NCBI GenBank assembly: GCA_963922205.1
Contig: CAWUHX010000253.1
Span: forward strand, 310,001 to 374,000
Source of the DNA: Romanomermis culicivorax
Taxonomy: Eukaryota; Nematoda; Enoplea; Mermithida; Mermithidae
Reading direction: 5' to 3'
DNA: 64,000 bases
The position numbers were made by a program, and so were the translations under genes. Every line of letters begins with the position of its first letter. The first letter of the stretch is position 1. Below, one piece after another: positions 10,101-21,539 of the stretch. The notes below the pieces were generated by a model that worked only from the letters and a program-made list of their open reading frames with translations, ran no database searches and was not told the DNA's origin.

Positions 10101-13100
10101 AGGTAATTTCGTTGTCTACAATAATCAAACCTTTTCTAACCTATCAATCAATGCAGTATCATAGCTGACATGAAATGAAAAGAAAAACAATTGCCTCAAA
10201 AATTTTTCGATGTCATACATGAAGTATGGTACCAGTAGTGACGTATATGTTAATATGTTATATGTCTGCCCCGCAGAGGTCCCCAAGGTCAGATTTTTCA
10301 GGTGGGGGTAAAATTGAAAATTTGCCGCGGTAGTGTAGCTAAAGGATAGAAGTCTGCCCCAGGACAACCCTAGTCCTATTCCGTTACTTCTGATAGTGCA
10401 AAAAGTCCTGTTACGTCTAACAGAACATTCTATAGTCCGTCTTTCTTGAAATTATCGTAAATATCATGAATAAAGAGCAAGTATTATTTCATATTTTGCC
10501 ATTTCCTGCTAAACCATATGTCGCATAGGACTGAAACTACGTTTGTAGTTTTTGATGGTAAAACTTTGCTAAAAACGGCTTTGATGATGATAAACTTATC
10601 TTTTGTCATGTTGCAATTTACAGGCAGTCTATAAAAAAACTGACTATATCTTAGTTTGTATACTACTGAAAAAGGTTTGATAGAGCAATAATTTTTTCAG
10701 TTTTTCATTATTTATATTTTCTTGCAAACGTAATTTCAATAACAAATGATCGTTTTAAAAAATTTATGTCCAAATTCCTGGCTTCTTTGATTGATATCGT
10801 TCCAATCTCCGATTTTCGCTTTTTTGTTTCTTACAAATTAGTCATGTCTTGCTTTACTTTTTTCATATTTTTAATTTAGTATACTTCTTCTTCCCCTTTT
10901 TTAGTTTCTTTCTTCGTAGCTTCGTTCTTTTTGTTTCACTCACTCCGTTCCTTTCATTGTCTCTAGAATGTATTTTTCACTTTTGTCATTTTTGTACATT
11001 TCTCGTTTTTGCCTTCCTTTCCTTATTATTTTTCTAGTAATGAACTAGTTTTCTGAAATTCACTGAAATCGCCTATATTAAAATTATCATAAGGAAAAAC
11101 AAATGAACAATCGCAAATTTACTCTGACCTAACTTGCACAGTATTACGGACAGACATGCACGGCAAGAATTTCCCTCGGACTATTTATCGAGGGGAGGGT
11201 GAAGCGGGTGAGCAAAAAAACAAAAAAAGCGCGGCAATCATGTTTTTCATGCAAAATATGTATAAAAATCATCAAAAAAACTGTCTTCCAAAAAGTTCAG
11301 GGAAAGGTGTTTGACGATTTTTTAAGGGCCAGGACGGGGTTCGGTGTCTGGAGTAGGAGGGTTTACCTTCCTCTGACCCCCCTGTGTGCATGTATGATCA
11401 CGAAACTGCATGCTGTGCGGCCACCCGTGAGAATCTAATTGCAAATTTGTTTTTCAAGATTTTTGCCGTCTCACATCACAGTTAAAAGTACAGCACTTTT
11501 TTATATCGCATTAGAAATAGCGGCCCACAACCTCTAAAAATCGCTGACTTTCATGTGTTAACTTTCCAGATTTGTAGATCCTTAAAGTTGAATTTTGGAA
11601 CATTATTTACATAATTCGATTTTTCCCGAAGTTCATACGTTTGTGTGCAGAATTTCAAGCATTTTATCTAACCTGAACATAGGGGGTAGGGGGGTAAACC
11701 ATACATGCAATTGGGGGGAAGTGCTATGGGAACCCCCACCATCAGAAATCGTCGACCTTATGACTAGCCATTGGGCGACCGCCCCCCTAGGATTTTCCAA
11801 TCCTATGGCTAGCCATATAGTAGCCGTGAATGAAAAATGCCAATTTTTGAACAAAAAATGGTCAAAGATATGAATTTTCTCGACGCTTCGCGCCAAGAAT
11901 ACATTTTCCGGTCTTTTTAGAAAAAAATTACTACTTTTTTAACTATTTTTCGGATTTTTTTTCTTGAGAGACCCCTCCCCCCAAAATTTTGGGAATTACT
12001 GACCCCCGGCCCAAAAAAGTCGGCCGACCCCCAAAGATCGTCAAACACCCCCTGAACTTTTTTCAAGACCGGTTTTTTGATGATTTTTGTGCATATTTTG
12101 CATGAAAACGAGCTTTCAGACCTTTTTTTTGTTTTTTTTGCTCGCCCACCCCCCCTAGCACCTGGATAAAAAAGCAAAGGACCCTCGCCCTGGAAAATTA
12201 TTGCCGTGCATGTCTGGATCTGACATCAGACTATTCCAAATTAAGAGCCGACATGACATTATAATGCGAAAATGAAGACTTTTTTCGAATAACGGAAAAT
12301 ATACAAAATTTGAATGCCTGACTTGAACAATTATCAATTCGGTATCAGTGAATTCATCTCCTCTCTTATATGCATTTGAGCACTAGATTATCAAAGGAAA
12401 AAATTGCCATTCTTGTGAAGACATAATAAAATATGTAGTGTCCGAAGAAAACAGAAACAACTTGTTGAAGGTCATCATAATGGCTACGTGAAAAGATCAC
12501 CAATTTCCCATTCGATCCAAAAATGGTATTGGAAAAGTAAGTCAAGTTTTGGACTGATTATTTTTTCTAACGCGTTGCTTTTAGGCTCCTGTTTTGCACA
12601 GTTTCCTTGAATCTAGAAGTATTCATGATAATTATAGCTGAGAAACTGCCAGGGAATAAACACATCTAGCATAATTTAGACTCAGCTAAAAATTTTCTGG
12701 AGTAAAAACGGTTAAATATTGCAGATAATCAGCATTCAGCACATGGGCAAACTTTCGAACTGCATTGCAACAAAAGTTAGGCGACTATAAAAAAGAAGTG
12801 CTTTTATGCATCTTCTTAAGTTGACATTTTTCGATCATCGAAAGCCACAAAAAATAGAGTTCGAGGTTTCCTTCGGAATAAAAGTTTAAATTTCAATATC
12901 ATCCATGAAAAGTTACAGTGCGCATGAAAATGAAAACAGCAAATCTAAACTTTACACGGAGTTGACGCAAAATATTTTTTTAGTTTAAAAATCAATCAAA
13001 TAATAGTAAGTAACGCAGAATTCATTTTTTGGATAATGTGTATAATTCTCAAACTATGAGCCGATTCCATAGTAGATTTTAGGGGTCTTACTTCAAACTC

Positions 13101-13710
13101 AACAAACAGCTAACGCTAGCTGCTAGCATAACTTGCGATAATAAATGAAACCCGTGGCGTTCGAGCTTGGCGAAATCGTCCAAAATGACGCTCGTCGTCG
13201 GCGAGTTTCTGGCTTGTTGTTCCGATTGAACGTAACGAAAAGACAAATAATAACCGGCGCCTAATAACAATACGCTGACCGTATGGAGGTAAACCGAGAC
13301 TAATTTTTGAACCGGTAAAAGTAGAAACGTGGCGCCGAGCGCTAAAACTGAAGAATTACAAAAATAAGTCACGTAGAGAAGCTAAAATTGGCTATAATAA
13401 GATTTAAAATTTTACCAGATCCAATCAACACATTTTCCAAAACAACGTCCATATTTCGAGACTTGATAAATTGATTGAATTCTAAATATCGCGTCCATTT
13501 ATCGTTTAAATTTAATTGATGGTTTAATTTGTTATTGACGACCGTATGTAAATTAGTATCATTGATTCCGAAAGATATCTGTTGATGATAGCCGATCATC
13601 AGTTCGAAAATGAAAAGGCCCGGGAGTCGAAGAGTAGCTTCCATTAAGCATTGAGCAAATTGCAGGAAAGAGCACCTGTGCAAGCCGATGTAATGCAAAA
13701 AGCTATCCAT
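7150..13710 (-). CDS. TRC8/RNF139-RNF145-type membrane RING-H2 E3 ligase, 5 exons, 728 aa
   Basis: Exons: 13710-13416, 13347-13092, 9262-8134, 7883-7722, 7494-7150. All junctions are GT-AG and phases match (1, 2, 0, 0). The product is a multispanning ER-type protein: exons 1-3 encode about 560 largely hydrophobic residues, beginning with an amphipathic leader that matches the TRC8 start. Exon 4 has the family's NGWK.F..R...A segment and the first RING half. RING-H2 ligands are C609, C612, C624, H626, H629, C632, C643 and C646 (C-x2-C-x11-C-x-H-x2-H-x2-C-x10-C-x2-C). The tail, residues 660-728, is Ser/Asp/Glu-rich. Human members are about 660 aa, so length fits. Known relatives ubiquitinate ER proteins and act in sterol and lipid homeostasis; that role here is inferred. 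The choice between RNF139 and RNF145 is open. Intron 2 is 3.8 kb and repeat-filled; the others are 70-390 bp. Confidence 0.92.
11154..11393 (-). mobile_element. MITE, ACATGCA-ended family, inverted copy
   Basis: It starts ACATGCACGGCAAGAATTT and ends TGTGCATGT, the reverse of the copy at 5654-5866. The same internal landmarks appear in reverse order. Confidence 0.7.
11640..12220. repeat. Composite of dispersed repeat family B and an ACATGCA MITE part
   Basis: It begins near a 'tacatgcaattgggg' start, followed by 'aaatcgtcgacc', 'tagccattgggcgaccgcccccc', 'ggattttccaa' and 'tagccatat' landmarks. These recur at 50948-51365 and 59413-59815 (family B). The 3' part (about 12030-12215) matches the ACATGCA family, ending 'ttgccgtgcatgtctgg'. 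The hinge carries 'ccccaaaattttgggaattactgaccccc', shared with the other two copies. Confidence 0.65.
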
Positions 13711-13740
13711 CTTCGAATTATTTAACGCTGAAAAACACGA
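13711..13740 (-). promoter_or_regulatory. Acceptor-like site 17 nt before the RING ligase ATG
   Basis: TTTTTCAG (AG at 13729-13728, minus strand) sits 17 nt 5' of the start codon. It could be the 3' end of a 5'-UTR intron or a spliced-leader trans-splice site. No in-frame stop lies between it and the ATG, so a further 5' coding exon is not excluded. Confidence 0.4.
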
Positions 13741-13999
13741 ATATTAATCCAGTGTTCTTTTTCTGCACAGTGCAGACTTTTTAAGCTCCGTGCAGAATTC
13801 ATTTTTTGCGATTTCTACACTGGTGCAGGATTTTTTGAGTCATGTGTTTGATCACATATATTCTTCTATACTGTGTCAGTCATTGACTCTGAACTTTTAA
13901 AATCAATTATTTTTCTCACTTCAAGACTTTAAAATGTCTAGTCAAAAAAACTATAAATTCGTTCAAATTCGACATTGAATTACACTTTTAATTTGCTTC

Positions 14000-15030
14000 T
14001 TTTCTACATTCACTATAATTTTGTAGCAATAGGCACTGTTTTTCCCCAAATCGTGCTTTTTGGGGAAAAAATTCGGAGAAGGGGGAAAAATTTTGGGCTC
14101 TTTCCCATTTGGGGAAGAAAATTTTGGAGATCTGATGCAGAAAAGATGCATTTTAGAAGGTCATAATCTCACAATAACCTTACTAATCATTATTGCTCAG
14201 GCGCGGTTTTTAGCATGTCTACCTTCACTTATCACTTAATCTACAATAGTTTTCATCATCTAGAACGTATTATCTCATGTTTTAATTAGTAATCTTCAGT
14301 ATTTCATCTCGATATTTAACGAAGATTCGCATTTTTTCCTTGGCACAATTTTTGAGAAAGATCAATACGTCAAGTCTCTATAGTTTTCAAAGCGATTATT
14401 CCTTTCTTAACGTAAAATCAGTTTACGAATAAATTACTGGTTTTAAAATTTTTTAAATTATAAAATTCTAGAAATTACGACTTTTTAACACAAAATTCGA
14501 ATCTAATTCTTGAAATAAATGTTCGGGTCGGAAAATTGATTTTCCAGCGTCGCAGAATGTCAGTACCCAAAAAAATTTTTCGGGGATAAGCACCGGAAAG
14601 ATTACTATCCTTTTTGGGCTCTCACTTGTCATCATAGAGGACCTGACCGTCGATTTCTCATGTAATTCAAAGTCATTATGCTTTTGGATAGTTAGCTGGA
14701 AAATTTGTTCCACACTGCTTGTAGATTAGACTTCGATTAAACTCGAAAATTTCAATTTTTTACACAATTTTAATGAATTAATGGCTCTAAAAACACCAGA
14801 AGGTTTGAAAAAGCTCAAAAACACATAAGTAAAGCGTTTATGAACATTTTAAAGCGAAAAAACGACTTCAGGAAAACCGGGGAGGGAAATTTTGACCCTT
14901 TTCCCCATTTGGGGAAGAGGGTCAAAATTGACAGTGGTAACAGGAGAAAACCATAGTGCAGAAACTTTTTCTGGCTTTTCTGCACTGTGCAGAATGCCGG
15001 GTGCAGAAAAAACACTGCATGCATGCAATA
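14000..15030 (-). repeat. About 1-kb dispersed repeat, inverted relative to 21.54-22.45 kb
   Basis: Ordered landmarks shared with 21540-22445 in reverse complement: 'gatgacaagtgagagccca', 'ccagtaatttatt', 'ttgacgtattgat', 'aaaatgcgaatcttc', 'catgagataatacgtt', 'aagtgaaggtagacatgct'. A partial copy is at 16490-16740. It also contains the 'cccatttggggaag' inverted motif (14105-14120 and 14905-14920). No ORF in it has coding character. Confidence 0.7.
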
Positions 15031-15323
15031 GCGAAAACCTTCTTCTTTGTGTTTTTTGTGCTAAAACATGGTCTCTGGCACAAAAAAATATAAATGACAT
15101 CAAGAAATTAGCATTTGCGTTTAATGGCACACGTTTTTTTATGGGACAATGACTAAATTCCCTTGATTTATGGACATTTTAAGAGATGAAAACGTGAAAT
15201 TAAGAATATCGTCGGTTAGCATATTTGTATTATCGCAACAAACTCATTGATTTTCACTGACTGATGAATGAATATAAATTCTGAACTGTTTATTCTGGCT
15301 TGGAACTGAAATTTTTTTCTTAG

Positions 15324-15539
15324 TTTGATTCAAATGAAAAATTTGACGTTGTTGGAAAAATTTTTATACATCGCAGTCATGTATGGAGTGAGAACTTCGT
15401 GTTTTCCTTACCTCAAAGCGTTATCGCTCAAAAAAACTTACGGTCGATATTTCAATGCTCTTTGCGATTATATTCTTACTTTACGTTGCAACAACTGGCA
15501 TTGAAAATTTTCAAAATTAAGCTTGAAAGCTTATTATAA
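15324..15539 (+). other. Candidate terminal exon, 71 codons, unknown product
   Basis: After TTTTTTTCTTAG there is an open frame of 71 codons ending TAA at 15537-15539. Its composition is protein-like and unlike the flanking repeats. It ends in a Leu/Ile/Lys-rich segment (TLQQLALKIFKIKL) that superficially recalls the C-terminal helices of SOCS-type or ankyrin proteins. No upstream partner exon was found. It may be a real last exon, a pseudo-exon or chance. Confidence 0.25.
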
Positions 15540-16249
15540 TAACATTCTTCGACAAAAATATCAATGAGTTCCAAATTTTAGATTTAAAATTTTAGTTTGG
15601 TGAAATTAATCGCAAACACGGTGAATGAACACCGTTCAAAACTGATCTCTTTAGCGTATGGACATCAGAAAATCCAAAAAAGAGACAGCCATGACAAGAA
15701 TCCATATTCTTATAAAAACGTTGAATATAAATGGTAAGAGAGAGAGTAGAACATTATTACAAGTGCTCTAAAACAATTAATATTCATTGAGTAATGGCAC
15801 TAAACATTCTGAGCCTTGAGCCAAATTTACATAGCTGAAAAATTATATTTATGCAAAAAATGTTCAGTTTTAAGTCTTCCAAAATGCACACCAATGCTCC
15901 ACCTTGATATTATGACCGGATTCGTCTCCTCAATGAGACAGTCCAAATTTCTTTCCACACTATAGAGCGAATGTGAAAAAAAGCGATGACAAATACAGGC
16001 ACGATTTTTATGGTTAATGTAGCTTTAATCACATTTTTACCATATTTATGGCCGAAAATTTTTTCCATTGTTCATTCGGTAGGTTTTTAATGTGAAAAAG
16101 TTGGGCTAGATTGCAGATCACTTAAACGGATGAAGACTGCACAGAAATCAACATAGAGATAATTTTGTATACAGCTGATTAGCATAAAAAATCTATCGCA
16201 CGTCACTAACTGTCATTGGTATTCATTTTAATAGGTTGGACCGTATAAA
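15540..16249. other. Unassigned A+T-rich DNA
   Basis: No gene, RNA or clear repeat boundary could be supported. Confidence 0.4.
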
Positions 16250-19139
16250 TCATGTTCCAAAAATTGTTGTGGGAAAACACAAATTTTTTGGCGTTAAGTG
16301 GCTTTTTCGACCTTTTTTGGGAAAATTTTCGAATTTTTTCCTTTTTTTGGGGTTTTTGGGACCTCCCTCCACTGTTTTTTTTCGAGGCCTTTTCCCCAAA
16401 TGAGGAAAGGGGTCAAAATTATTTCTCCTATTTTCCCGAAGTCGTTTTTTTCGCTTAAAAACGCTCAAAGACGCTTTATTCAAGTGTTTTTGAGCTTTTT
16501 CAAGCCTTCTGATGTTTTTAGAGCCGTTAATTCATTAAAATTGAGGAAAAAATTGAAATTTTCAGTTTTAAAGTCTAATCTACAAGCATTGTGGAACAAA
16601 TTTTCCGGCAAACTATCCAAGATCATAATGACTTTGAATTACACCTGAGATATCGATGGTTAAGTCCTCTATGATGACAAGTGGGAGCCCAAAAATGATA
16701 TTGATATAATCTAAATCTTTCCGATGCGAAGCGCCGGAAAGATTTAGATTAAGACATCCTAAAATGCACCAAAATGCATCTTTTCTTTATGCGATCCCCA
16801 AAATTTTTTTCTTTTTTCCGAATTTTTTTCCCGAAAAAGCCCGATTGGGGGGGGGGGGGAAACAGTGCTTCCCCGCCTCCAACAGGTCGGACCTATTACG
16901 GGTATGATTTTATTCTAGCGCGCGGTTACAAAATGTCATACTAGCTAATTCATATAACGTTTAATTATCAGCATATTATGAATAAATTTTCGATCTTGTG
17001 TTGTTTTGACGAATTTGACGAAAAACAATATTTTTCTTGGTTATTTTCCCAAAATCTTTCTGCGACCTTTAGAAAAATTTAGACTTTTGTGTGATTAAAC
17101 ATTTCAAGTCCAAACAAAAATTCTAGCTGGTTGAAGAATCGAAATTCTGGGTTGCATTCCTAGTTTTTGAGTTGTAGTTTGCCCAACTGAAAATTTATTG
17201 AATTCACTGAAAAATCAAACCTTTTGTTCAGAAAATGGAAGTTGAAAATTTTATTTTCCAGCGTTCTAGAATATCAAAACACCAGGCCCGTATTTAGAAG
17301 GGGAAGGGGGGAATTCCCCTCCCCCTAAATTTTTTTACATTTAAAATTTTCAGCACAATTCCCAAATTAAATTTGCGTTAAAATAGTGAAAATTTTGCGG
17401 CGCTTCGCGCCGAATTCTAATTATTTAATAATTTTTCTATATTATTCCAGTGCGCGGTTAGAAGATGTCATTCTAGCTAATACTTACAGTTTTTAATTAT
17501 TAACATATTATGGATAAAGGTATGATCCTGTGTTGTTTTTTGGTGAGTTTAACGAAAAGAAAGATTATTCTCGGTTATTTTCCCAAAATTTTTTTGCGAT
17601 CTTTACAAAAATTTTGACACTTGTGTGATTAAAACATTTTTACTCCAAGTCGAAATTCTTGGTGGTTGAAGAATTAAAATTCTTGGTTGCTTTCTTAGTT
17701 TTCAAATTGTAGTTTGCCCGACTGAAAATTTGTGGAACTTTACTGAAAAATTAAGCCTTCCGTATAGGAAATAAAAAGTCAAAAGATTCATTTTCCAGCG
17801 TTTCTGAATATCCAAATCAAAAGAAAAAAATTTTCGGCGCTGCGCGCCGGACAAGTTAATTCATATCAAATCTTTTTCATTTTCCCTCCAAAATTCAGAA
17901 AATTGGGTTTTAACTGACGTGAATAGAATGAAGTACAAGAAAGCTGGCTTCTGATATTTTTCCGACAAACATAAGCTAATTTGTGATTTTAGAGCGAGCA
18001 ACCAAAAATCTATATATCTGTGCAACTAAAATTTTCCCCCAATTTGCACATTGCAAACTGGCCGGTGCAAAAAAACCTGAATCCAAGCACACATAAACTA
18101 ACTGAAAATAAGTCGTCTTTACTGAAAAAAATGACTTTCTTTTTATTCTGTAAATTCTAAAAAAAAATTTGGAAAATGGGTAAATTACGGATGGCAGTGG
18201 CCGCCGCAAATTTTGTTGTGCCAAAAACCATGTTTTGGCACACAAAAAAACACTGATTAGGGACGCGCTTTATTGTCGAAAGTCAACGAATTTGGAAATC
18301 TAATTTGAGTTTATTTTTCCTTGAAAATTTTCCTTAGGCTTAGGCTTAGGGTACAGCAGCTGCGCCCGAAGGGCGCAGCGCTGTTGAGGCTCTTCCAAAT
18401 TTTGGCGCTTTTCCCATGCATAATTTCACTTGTTCTTTCTTCCCTTCATCATGAAAACCCCCAAAAACCGGCGTCAGATAAATTTCGGCGTGGCCACCGC
18501 CATCCGTAAAAATTCTTTAAAATTCCCCCCTTTTTTAAAAATCCTGGATATGGGTATGCAAAAACCAAGAAAAAATTTCGGCGCTATACGCCGAACAAGT
18601 TACTCGTAGAAACCTTTATATTTTCTATCCAAAATTCAGAAAATTGCGTTTTAAAAGCCTAAAAATAACCCGAATCGAATTGCACGGATAAATTTTTATT
18701 TGCTCTTTCTAAAATCAATAAATTGGCTTAATTTTATCGGAAAAACCACCAAAAGCTAGTTTTTTTGTATTTCCTGCGAATCGCGTCGCTTTTAAGCTTT
18801 AAAAACCGAATTTTCTAAGTTTTGAAGAGAAAATTAAAAGGTTGCTATGAGTAAATTGTTTGGCGCGTAGCGCCGAAAATTTTTCTAGGATTTTGATAAC
18901 TATTCTAGAACGCTCGAGAATGAATCTTTCAACTTTCATTTCCAAGACAGAAGGCTTTAATTTTTCAGTGAATTCAATGAATTTTCAGTCGGGCACTCTG
19001 CAATTCTAGAGGAAAGCAACCAAGAATTTAGATTCTCTAACCAGCAAAAATTTCTGCTCAAACTCCAAATGTAAATACTAATCGCAGAAATGTCGAAATG
19101 ATTTCAAAGGTCGCAAAAGAATTTTGGGAAAATACAAGG
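16250..19139. repeat. Repeat island with GC-hairpin modules
   Basis: Overlapping copies of interspersed repeats: a 'ttttccccaaatgaggaaag' module (about 16370-16440), a partial copy of the 14.0-15.0 kb repeat (about 16490-16740), and a module with 'gcgcggttagaagatgtcattctagctaat', 'gatcctgtgttgttttttg' and 'ttttcccaaaatttttt' repeated at about 16915-17100, 17450-17600 and 63765-63900. GC hairpin relics lie near 16730, 17400, 17835, 18580 and 18865. A 12-G run is near 16848. No supportable gene. Confidence 0.6.
18334..18351 (+). repeat. Short interstitial TTAGGC tract
   Basis: TTAGGC TTAGGC TTAGGG, three units. TTAGGC is the telomere repeat known in many nematodes. Three units can arise by chance, so this is only a hint. 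A perfect 19-nt inverted repeat (CTGCGCCCGAAGGGCGCAG) follows about 10 nt later. Confidence 0.35.
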
Positions 19140-19141
19140 TA

Positions 19142-19883
19142 AAGTGGGGTGACTTTGATCAAAAAAGGGGTATGTCCACTTTGACGTGCCATATTGTCTT
19201 TAAAATTAATTTTTGTTAGGTGATACGAGTATATTTGGAAAGATCAATCATTTTCTAATAAAACTGCACTAATATTTCTCTTTTTCGGCTGGATTTGTTA
19301 GAAAATTTCAAGTTTCAAGAACCCTCAATTGCGATCAGAGTAACCCAGATCGTGAGAGACTTTGATCGCCATAGTAACATGATATCAAAGGTCCTTTTTT
19401 TGACACTTTTTTGAGATTCACAAGAGAACAAAAAAATTTGGTGAGGAACAGTCTCGACACGAGGTAATACAACCCTTGATAAATGACTGATTAAATTGTG
19501 AGAGCAAAAACATGATTTTTCGGATAAAAAAAAATTATTCATGCAAGCATTTATATGCTACAAAGATGTGGGTTACTTTGATCAACAACACAAAATCATT
19601 AAGATCTTCAGTAATGAGTAGAATCATAAGCTAACGTATTCTCACAACAATAATACTTGAAAATCAAATATATCTATCACTTCTAGATGGGTATATATAT
19701 CTCGATTTTTTTAAAATTTGTGTGTTGATCAAAGTCATCCATCCATGATCAAAGTCATCCATCAAAAAAAAAGATGGATGAAAAAAAAAGATGAAAATGA
19801 CTTGCTGATCTCAAATAGTTATCAAATGCCATTCATATAGCAAACTCTAATCAAAGTCGACCCTGATCAAAATCCCCCCACTT
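19142..19883. mobile_element. Mariner-like MITE with GATCAAAGT subterminal repeats
   Basis: Terminal inverted repeats are AAGTGGGGTGACTTTGATCA at the left and TGATCAAAATCCCCCCACTT at the right (two mismatches). They are flanked by TA at 19140-19141 and 19884-19885, the Tc1/mariner-type target duplication. The words GATCAAAG / CTTTGATC recur at least eight times inside, on both strands. At 742 bp with no transposase frame, it is non-autonomous. Confidence 0.85.
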
Positions 19884-19929
19884 TAGCTTATGGAAAAATT
19901 ATTAAATAATTAAAATCCGGCGCGAACAT

Positions 19930-20350
19930 CTGTAAGAGGTCCGACCAGTTGCGGGGGGGTAAATCCACAATTTTGGGGGAGGGCGAGGGGGTCGAAAAAA
20001 AGAAAAAAGTCGAAATTTTTCCCAACAAAGGCCAAAAAAGCCACTTTCATTTGTTAATTTTTTCCAAACTGGGGGGAGGCTGGCATACCTGTAAGACCTC
20101 CGACCAGTTGGGGGGGGGTAAATCCGAAATTTTGGGGGGAGGGGTAGGAAAAAGTCGAAATTTTTCCCAAAAAAGGCCAAAAAACATACACTTTTTCTAG
20201 GGGGGTGGGGAGGAAATGATTTTGGGTACAGGGTTGGCCAAGTTGGGGGGGGGGGGTCCCCCCACCGTTTTTTTTCCTCGAAGATTTTTGCCACATGAGA
20301 ACCGGACCCAAAATTTTTTTCCTCATTTCCCAAAAATTTTCCACATTTTT
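19930..20350. repeat. G-run repeat (GACCAGTTGGGGG family)
   Basis: Two near-direct copies of 'gtaagaggtccgaccagttg' followed by 7-11 G's, 'taaatcc.aattttggggg' and 'gtcgaaatttttccca' (19930-20040, 20090-20200), then 'ggccaagttgggggggg' and a ccccccaccg run. Inverted relatives are at 62395-63320. The open frames here arise from the repetitive purine runs. Confidence 0.75.
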
Positions 20351-20621
20351 AAAAACGCTTATAATGTGGCTACGGATGCTTTTTTATGCATTTTAGGAAC
20401 ATACTCAAGCATTTTGTTGTATTTGTAGTCAGAAACCTGCAAAAATGAGGAAAAAATTGAGAAAATTCTGGTTATGTGAGTCAAAATGAGCTCATGAAGA
20501 ATATATTGGTGTTCTATAGGAGCGGATAAAGCAAGTTAATGATAGAGTTCTCATGAATTTATCTGCTATCAACATTTCTGTGATTCCGATTAGAATCGTC
20601 TAATTTTATTTAGTTCTTGGT

Positions 20622-20638
20622 CCGGCGCGGCGCGCCGG
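20622..20638. repeat. GC hairpin
   Basis: CCGGCGCGGCGCGCCGG: 7-bp perfect stem with a 3-nt loop, followed by the A+T-rich 'aaaaattttt' context typical of this module. Confidence 0.75.
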
Positions 20639-20742
20639 AAAAATTTTTTGATTTTCACTTTCTAAAACGCTGGAAAATGAACCTTCATAACGTTGGGAAA
20701 TAAATTAAAATCAGACTGATGAAGTGTAATTTGCTTCCCATT

Positions 20743-20759
20743 CCGGCGCGGGGCGCCGG
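20743..20759. repeat. GC hairpin
   Basis: CCGGCGCGGGGCGCCGG: same stem with a GGG-type loop, about 120 bp from the preceding copy, again followed by aaaaatttt. Confidence 0.75.
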
Positions 20760-20854
20760 AAAAATTTTCGGGTTTTTGTATTCTAAAACGCCGAAAAATA
20801 AACCTCTCCAACAGATAATTCGTGAACAAATGTTTTTAAATCGCGTTCTAGAGT

Positions 20855-20904
20855 AATGTCTTCAATTTCCACCTTCAATAATGTCTTCAATTTCCACCTT
20901 CAAT
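20855..20904 (+). repeat. 25-bp tandem duplication
   Basis: Two exact consecutive copies of a 25-bp unit starting AATGTCTTCAATTTCC. Exactness implies a recent duplication. Confidence 0.85.
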
Positions 20905-21539
20905 TTTTTTCCTCATTTCGAAATTTTTTTCCTCAAAAGACCCCATTTGAGGAAAAAAAAACGGTGGTCCCCCCCCCCCCCCAACCCCTCCCCCAAGTAC
21001 AGGTATGGAGGCAGGGCTGGGTACAGGGTTCATACAAAGTCGGAGAAAAAAATTCCCTGTGTTTTCCAGGTTTTCCAGGTTGACAAATGAAATTTTTCCA
21101 GGTTTTTATAATGATGAAATATACTATCCTGAAGAAAAATACTGAATAATAGAAACATGTGTGAGCTAAAGTATCATCAAAAATAGAGTACTAAATCAAA
21201 AAATTTATTCCAAATTATTGCGCAACCTAGCGCCGAAAAATTTTGATTCCGAGGCCTCTAAAACGTCGGAAAATTAATTTTTCAGCACATTCTTATGTAG
21301 CTACCGATGATCAATCGTGATCTTTTCACCATTTGGTTGGTGGAAGCCAGTAATTTACCAATCATAATTATTTATGATTATATGTAAACCAACGTATAAA
21401 CCAGTGTTTTTTTTTGCAGGAACACGGTGCAAAAAAATCACCAAGCAAGTTTTGCACGCCAAAAAATTTTTTGTACGCTAGATAAATAGTCACATTTTTC
21501 CACAAACTTTCTTCCCACAAATAAAGAAGTCAAATTTTT

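Larger units (their letters stand above)
9263..13091 (-). other. Repeat-filled intron 2 of the RING ligase gene
   Basis: No additional gene is seen. Contents: an inverted family A copy (10262-10372), pyrimidine-rich DNA (about 10820-11035), an ACATGCA MITE (11154-11393), and a composite of two repeat families (11640-12220). A short open stretch at about 9770-9877 (plus strand, acidic, about 34 codons) is probably chance or a transposon scrap. Confidence 0.6.

Noticed and set aside
18334-18351. Telomere or healed break
   Set aside because: Three units only, internal to repeats; not enough for a telomeric origin.
19902-20344. Pro/Gly/Lys-rich frames in G-run repeats (also 62.3-63.5 kb)
   Set aside because: Generated by homopolymer runs, and copies differ in frame.
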